64,000 nt of DNA from Alkaliphilus oremlandii OhILAs (GCF_000018325.1 NC_009922.1:372001-436000), one strand, 5' to 3'; shown: positions 9,292 to 18,035, numbered from the stretch's first letter. The notes: generated by a model from the letters alone, not told the origin. Program-made: numbers and translations.

Positions 9292-9762
9292 ATGGAGTGT
9301 GATCGCTGTAGTAAGATTAAAATGGAAAAACAGAAAAATATCGCATTGGTTGCACACGATAATAGAAAAGAAGATTTAGCCAACTGGGTAAAGGAAAATA
9401 GACAACGATTAGAACAACATTCTCTATGTGGCACAGGAACCACAGCGAAGCTTGTTGCGGATACCACGGGGCTACCAGTGATCGCATTTAAGAGTGGACC
9501 ATTGGGTGGGGACCAACAGATCGGTTCTCGCATTGTAGAAGGTCATATTGATTTTATGATATTTTTTTGGGACCCATTAGAGGCTCAACCTCATGATCCC
9601 GATGTAAAAGCATTACTAAGAATTGCAGTCCTATACGATATACCCGTTGCAAACAATGCATCTACAGCGGATTTTCTGATCTCTTCTCCTTTAATGGATA
9701 AAGAGTATGAAAGAACAATAGTCAATTATTCTAAAATAAGAAGCAGTAGAACAAAAGAATAA
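9292..9762 (+). CDS. mgsA: Methylglyoxal synthase
   Basis: A 156-residue enzyme converting dihydroxyacetone phosphate to methylglyoxal and phosphate, a bypass used when phosphate is scarce or sugar phosphates pile up. Visible family motifs are VAHDNRKEDL, the phosphate-binding GTGTTAK, SGPLGGDQQIG carrying the catalytic Asp, FFWDPLEAQPHDPDV, and NNASTAD. A short N-terminal extension (MECDRCSKIK, two cysteines) precedes the usual start, but GGGAGGGAAG upstream of 9292 supports it. It stands alone between the two-component system and a secreted protein. Confidence 0.95.
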   Translation: MECDRCSKIKMEKQKNIALVAHDNRKEDLANWVKENRQRLEQHSLCGTGTTAKLVADTTGLPVIAFKSGPLGGDQQIGSRIVEGHIDFMIFFWDPLEAQPHDPDVKALLRIAVLYDIPVANNASTADFLISSPLMDKEYERTIVNYSKIRSSRTKE

Positions 9763-9804
9763 GGTAATCATTTAATTAATAAATAAAATAAGGAGTGATA
9801 AGAA

Positions 9805-10974
9805 ATGAAAAAAACATTACTGATTGGATTACTGGTAATTTCTATGCTTGCGATGGTAGGATTTACACCAGTTGAAGCCTCCTATTGGCAAACCATGAAA
9901 GAAATGTACGAATGGAATGGTACAGAAGGAGAAACAGCATTAGAAATAAAGCTAGCAATACCTGATATGGAAAAAGAATATAAGGTACAGATAATTTCTA
10001 AGTCGAACCTGAAAGAGTTCATTACTTATTCTGAGATTCATATTGAAGATGTAAAAGAAGGAAAAAACATTCCAACAATAAAAATGTACACCAATGGTTC
10101 AAATATCTATCTGAATAAAGAGGCAGCTATTGCATTTGTTACTGCAACTGGATTCGGTGAAACTGTAGAAATCGCTGAAGACTATGTTATGCTAGAGGGA
10201 AGTCAAAATACTGTTAAATTTGATTCAAATATACTGAACGATGCTATTCAATTTATTGAAGGTATGGATTTAGGCATTGACTTAGGCATGAAAAAAGATG
10301 GGGATACATTTAAATTGACTTTAGATTCAGATCAATTAATCGATCTTTTCGATGCATACATGAGATATGTTTTAACGAATATGGATAAGATGCCTAAAAG
10401 CTTTATGCCTGAGGAAATCGTAATTTCAGAAGAAGAGAAGCAGGAAATGCTAGAGCAATACGATGCTTTTGTTACATTATACAAAGACACAGCAAAAGAA
10501 TTTATGAAAGGAAGTAAGTTCTATCAAGAATCTACCCTTACAAATAATAAGTATAGTGCAAAGTCAGAAGTATTACTTAAAACTCCAATGGGAGAATTAG
10601 AAGTAAAAACTGTAGGCACATCAGTTAAACTGGATTCAGCCAATATTGAGCTACCAAGTTCCGTAAAGAAAATTACAGAGGAAGAATTAAGTTCATTGAT
10701 ATTAGGGCAGATTATGCCTGACGTAGATGTGGATACAGGGTTAAAGGCCATAGTAGAGCTGGATGGATCCTATATAAAATTTGGAGAACTTGATTTTGAA
10801 GAAGGAAATATAACCTTAAAAATTGAAGAAGGAAAAGCATATATTACAGCAGAAGATGCACTTGAACTTCTTGGTGTTGAGGTTGAGGGTGTATCCCATA
10901 TAAGAGACTTGGAGGATTATGGTTTCTTTGTGGAATGGAATGAAGAATTGAAAACAATTGAGATCTATCAATAG
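9805..10974 (+). CDS. Secreted protein with C-terminal copper-amine-oxidase-N-like stalk repeat
   Basis: A 389-residue protein with a signal peptide (residues 1-26, cleavage after VEA). The large middle part is acidic and lipoprotein-carrier-like without a firm family. The last 60 residues (ITAEDALELLGVEVEG, then FFVEWNEELKTIEIY) resemble the stalk repeat called copper amine oxidase N-terminal domain in Firmicutes exported proteins. That domain is usually a cell-surface module and does not imply amine oxidase activity. AAGGAGTG precedes the start. A terminator follows directly, so it is monocistronic or the end of the mgsA transcript. Function unknown. Confidence 0.75.
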   Translation: MKKTLLIGLLVISMLAMVGFTPVEASYWQTMKEMYEWNGTEGETALEIKLAIPDMEKEYKVQIISKSNLKEFITYSEIHIEDVKEGKNIPTIKMYTNGSNIYLNKEAAIAFVTATGFGETVEIAEDYVMLEGSQNTVKFDSNILNDAIQFIEGMDLGIDLGMKKDGDTFKLTLDSDQLIDLFDAYMRYVLTNMDKMPKSFMPEEIVISEEEKQEMLEQYDAFVTLYKDTAKEFMKGSKFYQESTLTNNKYSAKSEVLLKTPMGELEVKTVGTSVKLDSANIELPSSVKKITEEELSSLILGQIMPDVDVDTGLKAIVELDGSYIKFGELDFEEGNITLKIEEGKAYITAEDALELLGVEVEGVSHIRDLEDYGFFVEWNEELKTIEIYQ

Positions 10975-10982
10975 CTTTTTAG

Positions 10983-11020
10983 AAGTCTTCCTCGAAATAT
11001 GACGGGGAAGGCTTTTTTTC
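10983..11020 (+). terminator. Rho-independent terminator
   Basis: A 12-base stem (10983-10994 with 11003-11014, two G-U pairs) followed by seven Ts, just after the secreted-protein gene. Confidence 0.85.
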
Positions 11021-11198
11021 TAATGATTTTTTGTAAGAAACGAGAAAGCTCTACCTTAAAAATGTAAGAGGGAGAAATATTGCCGTAAGCGAATTTCAAG
11101 AAAAACTCCTACATAATCCTTCTTTAAAAGCGGTTCTTATTATATAATAATATTTGAATATTAAAATAATTTACAACGGGAGACAAGGAGGAAACATC

Positions 11199-11765
11199 AT
11201 GAAAACACGTCAGGAAGCATATGAATTACTTACAAAATACAATAAGAACGAAAGTTTAATAAAGCATGGACTTGCTGTTGAGGCAGTCATGCGTTATTTT
11301 GCAAAGCAATTCAGAGAAAACGAAGAGTACTGGGGAAATATTGGACTGGTACACGATTTAGATTATGAGCTTTATCCAGAGGAACACTGCCATAAAACGA
11401 AAGAAATCATGGAGAAAGAAGGCGTACATGAGGACATCATCCGAGCTGTTATTTCTCACGGATGGAATATTTGTATTGATGTAAAGCCAGAGCATAAAAT
11501 GGAGAAGGTTCTATATACCATCGATGAGCTTACGGGTCTGATTACAGCTACAGTTTATATGAGACCGAATAAAAGCATTTTAGATTTAGAAGTAAAATCT
11601 GTAAAGAAGAAATTTAAGCAGGCAAGTTTTGCTGCTGGCGTCAATCGAGAGGTGATCCTTGCAGGATGTGAGATGCTGGGCATGGATTTAGATACGGTAA
11701 TCCTTTGGACCATTGATGGTATGAAGGAAGCAGCAGAGGCCTTGGATCTTGTTGGTACAATTTAA
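11199..11765 (+). CDS. HD-domain phosphohydrolase-like protein
   Basis: A 188-residue cytosolic protein. The metal-binding pattern of the HD superfamily is present: His in IKHGLAVEAV, the HD pair in GLVHDLDYE, and a later VISHGWN. The length and the sequence around the HD pair match small HD proteins annotated as hydrolases without a proven substrate. ATG at 11199 is chosen because a strong AAGGAGG lies 8 bases before it; an in-frame upstream extension lacks such a site. Nucleotide or phosphate-ester hydrolysis is plausible from the family only. Confidence 0.82.
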   Translation: MKTRQEAYELLTKYNKNESLIKHGLAVEAVMRYFAKQFRENEEYWGNIGLVHDLDYELYPEEHCHKTKEIMEKEGVHEDIIRAVISHGWNICIDVKPEHKMEKVLYTIDELTGLITATVYMRPNKSILDLEVKSVKKKFKQASFAAGVNREVILAGCEMLGMDLDTVILWTIDGMKEAAEALDLVGTI

Positions 11766-11779
11766 AAGAATGTTAATAG

Positions 11780-11812
11780 AACAGCCATCCTTTAGGGGCG
11801 GTTGTTTTTTTC
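11780..11812 (+). terminator. Rho-independent terminator of the HD-domain gene
   Basis: AACAGCC (11780-11786) pairs with GGTTGTT (11800-11806), and the inner bases partly pair; a run of Ts follows. Confidence 0.75.
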
Positions 11813-11813
11813 T

Positions 11814-12233
11814 TAAAATATTTATGCTGTTCCCTGACATTTTGTGAATAAAACGCCACAGGACGCTGATAGAGAAGGGATATTTGAATAGTACCGCAAC
11901 AATTGGTAGAGACCAAATAAGAATGTGTTTGGATGGACTGTTCTTTAAAAAGAAGTTAAAGCAATCTAGATTTGCTGATGAAATAAATAGAATCTAAAAA
12001 CTTTATACTATATAGAACTTAAGAAAAGAAGGTATTGGAGGTTCACATGTCGAAACAAATCGTATGAAAATGTTTTTTTATTAAAAAATTCGTGATACAA
12101 TATATTAAATATTTAGAAAGGGGTAAATTTTATGAATATAAGATCGCCAGATAAAATAACTTCAAGCTATATAACTAATGTTAGAAAAATATTAAATTAA
12201 GATATTGAGTTGATATCAAAAGGGGGAACAAAT
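11814..12233 (+). other. Intergenic stretch with possible decayed coding sequence
   Basis: About 420 AT-rich bases with no convincing full gene. One frame reads for about 40 codons without a start (about 11870-11997, ending in FKKKLKQSRFADEINRI and a stop), which looks like the tail of a lost gene. A small ORF with a ribosome site lies at 12132-12200. TGATACAAT at 12093-12101 could be an extended -10 promoter for the genes downstream. Confidence 0.4.
12132..12200 (+). CDS. Possible 22-residue small protein
   Basis: A short ORF (MNIRSPDKITSSYITN...) starts 8 bases after AAAGGGG and ends 33 bases before the next gene. The ribosome site is the only support. It may be a leader peptide or a fragment; I recognise no family. 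Confidence 0.25.
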   Translation: MNIRSPDKITSSYITNVRKILN

Positions 12234-13199
12234 ATGGAAAGAAAGAGAATAACCGTGTTACTAATTTTTTTATTAACATTATCTAGTATAACTACTGCGT
12301 TTGCTTATGCACCAGATGTTAAACAAAATATAAATTTTGACAGATTAAATGAGAATTATAGTAAGGCTATAACTGAATTAGAAAATATTATTCCATTACA
12401 TAAATATAATTTTAAAGCAAAGAGATTAAATCTTTTTTCTGATAATTTAGTAGTAAATAATTCAGAAGTTGAATATACAGAATATTTTGAAGATAACAAT
12501 ACTATTCTTATAGTCACTGAAAATGATTATGCTATTGCAACAAAGCGTGGAGATGGCATATTAATAATCGATTATAATAATGGAAAGAGACAAGAACTAA
12601 TAATAGATTTAGATAAAATTTTATCTTCACAAAATAAAAAAGAAATTAGCACAGATATAGGTCCATACTCACACGACTACACAACAGAAGTCTTTAGTCC
12701 TAAGGGTTATTATGAATATTATGAGATGCGTGGAGGGGGCAACTATAGACTATATACCTTAACTATACCTAGATCAAATGGGTCAAGTCGTTCTAATTCA
12801 AGGGGTACTAGTTCATCATCAACACAAACATTTGAATACATGGCTGACCAATTTTTAGAGAACATATATGAAGCACAAGATTTGGAAAGTTCAGTTGAGG
12901 ATGGGGTTATTGATTTAGGAGTAGGCTTATTCCTCAAGTGGTTGTCTAATAGAGCGAAAGATATAGAGAAAGCGATTAGTATAACTATGTCTGTTGTAGA
13001 GGTGACGAGCACACTGACTAACACCGGGGCTAAGGCAGGACTGATGGCAGCAATTGATGAGGGCATAGGTTATGCATCTGACGAAATAGGAGAGATAAAA
13101 GAATATGCAGATTATTTATTCAAAGCTTATGATTTTATACAATATAGATTAATATTTGAGATACTTAATGATAATTTTGAATTATTTGGAGACGTATAA
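12234..13199 (+). CDS. Secreted protein of unknown function
   Basis: A 321-residue protein with a clear signal peptide (residues 1-24, ending TTAFA). It has an acidic N-terminal half, a Ser/Arg-rich linker near residue 185 (SNGSSRSNSRGTSSSSTQ) and a mostly helical C-terminal half (AISITMSVVEVTSTLTNT). ATG at 12234 follows AAAAGGGGG; the upstream in-frame ATG has no such site. The gene is more AT-rich than most neighbours and stands alone between decayed sequence and a hairpin terminator, which hints at acquisition. I do not recognise the family. Confidence 0.7.
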   Translation: MERKRITVLLIFLLTLSSITTAFAYAPDVKQNINFDRLNENYSKAITELENIIPLHKYNFKAKRLNLFSDNLVVNNSEVEYTEYFEDNNTILIVTENDYAIATKRGDGILIIDYNNGKRQELIIDLDKILSSQNKKEISTDIGPYSHDYTTEVFSPKGYYEYYEMRGGGNYRLYTLTIPRSNGSSRSNSRGTSSSSTQTFEYMADQFLENIYEAQDLESSVEDGVIDLGVGLFLKWLSNRAKDIEKAISITMSVVEVTSTLTNTGAKAGLMAAIDEGIGYASDEIGEIKEYADYLFKAYDFIQYRLIFEILNDNFELFGDV

Positions 13200-13236
13200 G
13201 TCTTAGAAATAACAAATATTTACAATTGATAAAATG

Positions 13237-13278
13237 GGTAATTTCAGACAGTACTTATACCTGAAATTACCTATTTAT
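13237..13278 (+). terminator. Probable terminator of the secreted-protein gene
   Basis: A perfect 11-base stem, GGTAATTTCAG (13237-13247) with CTGAAATTACC (13261-13271), followed by a weak T-rich tail. Confidence 0.6.
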
Positions 13279-13477
13279 TAGAGTACAATTAGCAGATGTA
13301 TCTAATGTTATTTAAAATAAAAAAATTGAATCGTTGATTTTTATAAAAAATTATTTAGATAAGAATGAATATTAAGCTGTATACGATTATCTTATCTTTA
13401 GATTTTAATTCATGTAATTTCTTCAAGTAATATAGAATCTTATTATATTAAAATTTTAAAATTAGGAGAAACAAACT

Positions 13478-13753
13478 ATGCTTGAATATTTAAATTATAG
13501 AAGGAAGCACGGTAGGCGAGCTGGTTTTATTGAAATTTTAAATACCTACCCTATACTGAACTTCATATTTCTTTTTATATCCATATATTTTTTTTATGTT
13601 GCTATTAAAAGACCAAAATCCGTTTGGGAGACAAAGGGCGCAATTAAAATCAAAAATCAATTTGGAGATTTAGGCGTTGTATTGTGCCATGTTTTCCTAG
13701 GATTATTTAATTTATTTATATTTTATATGCAAATGCGTAGACATTATCGATAA
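13478..13753 (+). CDS. Small membrane protein of unknown function
   Basis: A 91-residue protein with two membrane helices (about 26-45 and 66-86) separated by a basic loop (KRPKSVWETKGAIKIKNQ). AGGAGAAAC precedes the ATG. It is flanked by inverted repeats and the group II intron remnant and shows no operon partner. No family recognised. Confidence 0.6.
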   Translation: MLEYLNYRRKHGRRAGFIEILNTYPILNFIFLFISIYFFYVAIKRPKSVWETKGAIKIKNQFGDLGVVLCHVFLGLFNLFIFYMQMRRHYR

Positions 13754-13764
13754 AACATGAGTAG

Positions 13765-13801
13765 CTTCTTTTTATTGTCATAGATAGGCAATAAAAAGAA
13801 G
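13765..13801. repeat. 13-base inverted repeat after the small membrane protein gene
   Basis: CTTCTTTTTATTG (13765-13777) pairs perfectly with CAATAAAAAGAAG (13789-13801) around an 11-base loop. There is no T run after it on either strand, so it is a weak terminator at best. Confidence 0.6.
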
Positions 13802-13836
13802 AGAAAACAGTATAGCTAAATAATTTATAATGAAAG

Positions 13837-13870
13837 AGGGATAGAGAAGCAACCTTTGCTCTCTATCCCT
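13837..13870 (-). terminator. Hairpin terminator, probably for the MATE gene, now separated from it by an intron
   Basis: AGGGATAGAG (13837-13846) pairs with CTCTATCCCT (13861-13870), with AGC/GCT inside. Read on the minus strand it is followed by a T-rich segment (CTCTTTCATTAT). Removing the intron remnant at 13876-14374 would put it a few bases after the MATE stop codon. Confidence 0.6.
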
Positions 13871-13875
13871 ATACT

Positions 13876-14374
13876 GTGCGCCCAGCGTGGGCGATAACTT
13901 GGCGGTGAAAGTCCGCTGTGGGCTTGGTAGTGGGAACCACTAGCTAAGGCAAGGGTATCCCATCGTGAGGTGGAATCTGAAGGTATGCACGGAGTGCTTA
14001 GTATATCAATGGCATCCACAAATGAAACATCCATTGCAAAAGCTTGATGAATGGATAAGAAGGAGGTTAAGAATGTGCATATGGAAACAGTGGAAAAAAA
14101 CCTAAGATAAAGATTAAAAATCTAATATCGATAGGAGTACCTAAACATAAAGCCTATGAATGGAGAAATACTAGAAAAGGCTACTGGCGTATAGCCAATA
14201 GCCCAATACTATCTAGAAGTCCTACCAATAAATATTTCAACTCAATTTCTTATCAGAGCCTATCGGCTAGATATCAAAAGATGCAATTAACTTAATGAAC
14301 CGCCGTATACCGAACGGTACATACGGTGGTGTGAGAGGACGGAAAATAAAATAATTATTTTCCTCCTACTCGAT
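13876..14374 (+). mobile_element. Group II intron remnant with internal deletion
   Basis: The 5' end begins GTGCGCCCAGC, a typical group II start, and runs into domain I-like sequence with the GGCGGTGAAAGTCCGC segment. The 3' end carries a domain V hairpin (ACCGCCGTA with TACGGTGGT, about 14299-14330), a domain VI stem, and the usual CTCCTACTCGAT ending. Only about 500 bases remain of an element normally near 2 kb, and most of the maturase is gone. It lies in the short gap between the MATE stop codon and a terminator hairpin, on the opposite strand to MATE. Confidence 0.88.
14022..14295 (+). pseudogene. Intron-encoded reverse transcriptase/maturase, C-terminal fragment with frameshift
   Basis: The fragment reads KLDEWIRRRLRMCIWKQWKK, then, after a run of seven As at 14094-14100, continues in another frame as GVPKHKAYEWRNTRKGYWRI and SPILSRSPTN to a stop at 14293. 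This is the C-terminal end of group II intron maturases. One extra A in the run breaks the frame, and the reverse transcriptase domains are deleted. It cannot make an active protein. Confidence 0.88.
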
Positions 14375-15745
14375 TTATTCCGTTACCTGCTTTATCCATA
14401 AATTTGTTTTTAATCTTCTCATAGAGAAGAAAACCTTGGCGGCTTCTTCAAAGCCTACTAAAAATACGACGATTTCCACGGGCAGCTTAAACACAAAGGC
14501 ACCCAATAGAGCCAAAGGAACGCCAACGAGCCACATGGTGAACATCTCCACCTTCAGTGCGTAGGAAGCATCGCCGCCACCTCTTAATATCCCAACGATA
14601 ATCACGATACCGAGGACCTTAAGGAACATAATAGCAGAGTTGATGTATAGGATTCTTAAAGCACTGGTATGAACCTCCGCAGATACATTGAAGAAAGAAA
14701 GGACAATCTTACTGCTGGAAGACATCAGAAGCCCTATCAAAAGGCCGGATAGCATAGAGATTTTGAGAAATTTTTTCGTATACTCTTCTGCTTCTTCCAA
14801 ATCTCCTGCTCCTACTTTATTTCCTATCATTACAGCAGAGCCGTTGGCAATACCGAAAGAAAGAACCATGAAGGTATTTTGAACCGTTGTAGTGATCTGA
14901 ATAGAAGCCATTGCCTGTGTTCCCAAAGAGCCGTAGCAGATAGAATAGATCACAGCGGCAATTGCCCAGCAGAAATCATTGATGACAACAGGCAGAATGG
15001 TACGCATTGCCCTTTTTATAAACTCAGCATTAGAGTCCACCATTTCTTTTAATTTTGCAGCCAGAGGACTTTTCTTCCCATAGAGATATAAAACTAAAGC
15101 GATTGCTTCCACCACTCTCGCTATTAATGTAGCAAGGGCAGCTCCTTTTACACCCATTACAGGAAAACCAAAATGTCCAAATATGAAGGCGTAGTTCAGT
15201 GTTGCATTTGTAAGCAAAGCAAGAATACTCACCAGCATTGGGGCCACAGAATCCTCAACAGATCTGCTGGCTACACCGAAGGCCATGGAGATGGCAGTGA
15301 ATATATAGCTAAAGCAAACGATCAGTAGATAATCGACGCCCAATTGTATAACGTAAGGATCTTTATTAAACAGTCGGATGATGCCACTGGGAGCAATCAA
15401 AGCGATGATTGTAAATAATATGGATGCAATCACACTGGATATCAAACTGATCCCTAAAATTTTCCGTATATTTTTAATATCTTTTTTTCCCCAATATTGG
15501 GATAAAAAGATACCAGAGCCGCTGGTAATACCCACTAAAAGAATGTTAAAAAGAAAAAAGTATTGGTTTGCAATGCCAACAGCAGCAATTTCAATTTCAC
15601 CGACTTTACCGATCATTAAGGTATCCACCATATTGATGGATGAAGTAATGAAGTTTTGCACCACGATTGGTATGGCAAGCTTCAATAGCGTATTGTAAAA
15701 ACTTGAATTTCCTAATTTACTACCGTGTACCTTTTCAATATTCAT
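14375..15745 (-). CDS. MATE-family multidrug/cation antiporter
   Basis: A 456-residue membrane protein of about twelve helices, with two homologous halves typical of the NorM/DinF superfamily (LAIPIVVQNFITSSINMVDT near the N-terminus, the related LPVVINDFCWAIAAVIYS in the second half). These pumps expel organic cations or drugs using Na+ or H+ gradients. ATG at 15745 is chosen because GGAAGGTG lies just upstream; a TTG five codons earlier overlaps that site. Its stop codon abuts the 3' end of the intron remnant. Substrate unknown. Confidence 0.9.
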   Translation of the reverse strand: MNIEKVHGSKLGNSSFYNTLLKLAIPIVVQNFITSSINMVDTLMIGKVGEIEIAAVGIANQYFFLFNILLVGITSGSGIFLSQYWGKKDIKNIRKILGISLISSVIASILFTIIALIAPSGIIRLFNKDPYVIQLGVDYLLIVCFSYIFTAISMAFGVASRSVEDSVAPMLVSILALLTNATLNYAFIFGHFGFPVMGVKGAALATLIARVVEAIALVLYLYGKKSPLAAKLKEMVDSNAEFIKRAMRTILPVVINDFCWAIAAVIYSICYGSLGTQAMASIQITTTVQNTFMVLSFGIANGSAVMIGNKVGAGDLEEAEEYTKKFLKISMLSGLLIGLLMSSSSKIVLSFFNVSAEVHTSALRILYINSAIMFLKVLGIVIIVGILRGGGDASYALKVEMFTMWLVGVPLALLGAFVFKLPVEIVVFLVGFEEAAKVFFSMRRLKTNLWIKQVTE

Positions 15746-15839
15746 GATTTCACCTTCCAATTCATAAAAAGACCAAGTCTATAAGCGATAAATAACTCAA
15801 CAATGAATTATATCACAAAATGAGGGGCTAAGCCATTAA

Positions 15840-15868
15840 AATTCCCTCAATTGTGCATTGAGGGAATT
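15840..15868 (-). terminator. Terminator of the ecsC-like gene
   Basis: AATTCCCTCAAT (15840-15851) pairs perfectly with ATTGAGGGAATT (15857-15868). On the minus strand it lies just after the ecsC-like stop codon; the T run is short. Confidence 0.65.
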
Positions 15869-15916
15869 GAATATCTATCCACGGTTTTTACGAGGTTCTC
15901 GTCTAATAGAGGGATG

Positions 15917-16633
15917 TTAATTTAAAATTCTCATTCGATAGGCTTGTACAGCAGTATCATGAAGCTTATTCATCAGTTTATTATTTGCATAGGAGCCTAT
16001 AACCGCACCAATCCCTGGAATTAATTGCAATAGCTTCGCAATATCAATATAATCACGATATTCTTGTTGGAAGGTATCCCAATCAAAATTATGGATATCA
16101 TCTGGTAGATAGTCGCTATAATCATCCCAGTTTTCCATTTTTTTAAACACAGTATTCATATGTCCCTTGCTTGAAAAAGCAAGCTGAAAGATATTGAGTA
16201 TATAAAGCCGTTCCCTATAGTCATTCACATCAAATCCATAGATACTAGCGACATCATAGAGATATTTAATTTTGATACTAAGGAGGAGGGGCAGGTCCGA
16301 CATCCCCAGTATTAAACCTCCTGCACCTGTTGCTGCACCTTCAATTACGGCAGTAGTTCTATAAAATTTAGTTTTTTCTGTAACCAATTTTTCCCGCTCT
16401 ATTAAGGATATATTTTTTACGGGAGGCTTTGTAATATATTTAGAGCCAAATAATACGGCTCTCGTTAAGGTTTTGATAGCAGAAGTCATAATATCGTTAT
16501 AGCCCTGAGGCAGCACTGTATTAAATTTACTCTGAATGCCTTTAGACGCGCGATCAATGATGGAGGGACGTTTTCGCATTTTAGTTTTCCACTTTTCCAA
16601 TTCGTAGAGAGCATGTCTACTATAAGTATCCAC
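15917..16633 (-). CDS. EcsC-family protein
   Basis: A 238-residue protein with the EcsC family layout (PF12787): a basic, helical N-terminus, then AAVIEGAATGAGGLILGMSD-like glycine-rich segment near residue 95, SIKIKYLYDVASIYGFD, and a closing LLQLIPGIGAVIGSYANN. EcsC was named for the third gene of the Bacillus ecsABC locus, but the ABC genes ecsA and ecsB are not adjacent here. The hydrophobic middle suggests membrane association. The molecular role is not established. Confidence 0.82.
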   Translation of the reverse strand: MDTYSRHALYELEKWKTKMRKRPSIIDRASKGIQSKFNTVLPQGYNDIMTSAIKTLTRAVLFGSKYITKPPVKNISLIEREKLVTEKTKFYRTTAVIEGAATGAGGLILGMSDLPLLLSIKIKYLYDVASIYGFDVNDYRERLYILNIFQLAFSSKGHMNTVFKKMENWDDYSDYLPDDIHNFDWDTFQQEYRDYIDIAKLLQLIPGIGAVIGSYANNKLMNKLHDTAVQAYRMRILN

Positions 16634-16743
16634 AAAATCACCAACGTTTCTATAATTTTTTCTACTATATATTATAAACGAAATAAGGGGAATATATTTA
16701 AGGTTTTATCTTTAAATATCAAATTTGTCCTGAATTTTAAGCA

Positions 16744-16796
16744 ATTAAAAAAGGAAGAATCGATATTTAGAAATCAAATTCTTCCTTTATTTTTTG
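16744..16796 (-). terminator. Terminator of cysK, possibly bidirectional
   Basis: AAAGGAAGAAT (16750-16760) pairs with ATTCTTCCTTT (16778-16788). T runs follow on both strands; on the minus strand it closes cysK. Confidence 0.75.
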
Positions 16797-16862
16797 TTTG
16801 GGCAGATTTTTAAGGATGATCCAATATAGTTAAATGAGGATCAGTGAAAATTGATTTGGCGA

Positions 16863-17795
16863 TTACTCTTCAAATAATGGGGTAGATAAATAACGCTCTC
16901 CCGTATCTGGAAGAATCACCACAATATTTTTATCTTTATTTTCTGGACGATTTGCTAGTTTAGCCGCTGCAAGCACCGCAGCACCAGCGGAAATTCCTAC
17001 AAGAAGACCTTCTTCTTTGGCAATTTCCTTGCCAGTATTAAATGCCTCCTCATTTGTAATGGTCATAATCTCATCATAGATTTTTGTATTGAGGGTATCT
17101 GGAACGAATCCTGCACCAATTCCTTGAATTTTATGAGCACCAGCTCTACCTTCTGAAAGAACCGGAGAGTCTACAGGCTCTACCGCTACGATTTTAATAT
17201 TTGGATTTTTAGATTTTAAATATTCTCCTACACCGGATATTGTTCCACCAGTTCCTATACCTGCAACGAAGACATCCACGTTACCATCGGTATCCTCCCA
17301 AATTTCAGGACCTGTTGTTTTCATGTGTACCAATGGATTTGCAGGGTTGGAAAACTGACTTGGAATAAAAGAATGCTCTATTTCTGCCGCAAGTTCCTCT
17401 GCTTTTGCAATAGCACCCTTCATACCAAGGGCTCCCTCTGTAAGAACAATTTCTGCACCGTAAGCTTTTAAAAGACTGCGGCGCTCTACACTCATGGTTT
17501 CAGGCATCGTAAGAATTACTTTATATCCTCTTGCAGCGGCAACGGAAGCAAGACCGATTCCTGTGTTTCCGCTGGTAGGTTCAATAATAACTGAATTTGG
17601 CTTTAATAAGCCTTTTTCTTCTGCATCTACAACCATTGCATAGGCGATTCTATCCTTTACACTTCCAGCTGGATTAAAATATTCTAATTTAGCAATAATT
17701 TTACCACCAAGATTGTGTTTTGCATTGTAGTTACTCAACTCTAAAAGTGGTGTTTTCCCAATTAATTCTGTTAAACTCTTATAAATCTTTGACAT
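16863..17795 (-). CDS. cysK: Cysteine synthase (O-acetylserine sulfhydrylase)
   Basis: A 310-residue PLP enzyme making cysteine from O-acetylserine and sulfide. The PLP lysine is Lys47 in NPAGSVKDR. The phosphate-binding loop GTGGTISG starts at residue 181 and the asparagine loop EPTSGNTGIG at 72. Full length for the CysK group. AGGGAGGG precedes the start. It is monocistronic, with its own promoter and a palindrome at the transcription start (17822-17835), which suggests repression, plausibly by a CymR-type Rrf2 regulator. Confidence 0.96.
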   Translation of the reverse strand: MSKIYKSLTELIGKTPLLELSNYNAKHNLGGKIIAKLEYFNPAGSVKDRIAYAMVVDAEEKGLLKPNSVIIEPTSGNTGIGLASVAAARGYKVILTMPETMSVERRSLLKAYGAEIVLTEGALGMKGAIAKAEELAAEIEHSFIPSQFSNPANPLVHMKTTGPEIWEDTDGNVDVFVAGIGTGGTISGVGEYLKSKNPNIKIVAVEPVDSPVLSEGRAGAHKIQGIGAGFVPDTLNTKIYDEIMTITNEEAFNTGKEIAKEEGLLVGISAGAAVLAAAKLANRPENKDKNIVVILPDTGERYLSTPLFEE

Positions 17796-17821
17796 TGAAA
17801 TCCCTCCATTTAATTCATAGT

Positions 17822-17874
17822 AAACCGATAGGTTTTATACAATATAGTATAGTACTTTGTATCTGAATTGGCAA
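17822..17874 (-). promoter_or_regulatory. cysK promoter with overlapping palindromic operator
   Basis: On the minus strand TTGCCA (17869-17874) and TATACT (17846-17851) are separated by exactly 17 bases. The palindrome AAACCGATAGGTTT (17822-17835) falls just downstream of the expected start point, a place where a bound repressor would block initiation. The regulator is inferred, not seen. Confidence 0.65.
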
Positions 17875-17918
17875 TAGTTTTATCAAAAACTTAAAGATTT
17901 ATTTTATAGAATAAAATT

Positions 17919-17927
17919 TGGTATAGT
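17919..17927 (+). promoter_or_regulatory. Putative extended -10 promoter of the ydjIGH-like operon
   Basis: TGGTATAGT at 17919-17927 matches an extended -10 element; the -35 region is poor. It would give a leader of about 100 bases. Confidence 0.4.
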
Positions 17928-18035
17928 ATATATAAATGTATATTGAATAAAAAGTATCAAATACTTAAATTTTAAAAAGATATTGGGTAGATATAAAGTA
18001 AAAAGATAGCGATTATAAGAAAAGGAGTGGTTTCC

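Noticed and set aside
13825..14034. Minus-strand ORF in the intron region
   Set aside because: It is the complement of structured intron RNA sequence and has no start signal.
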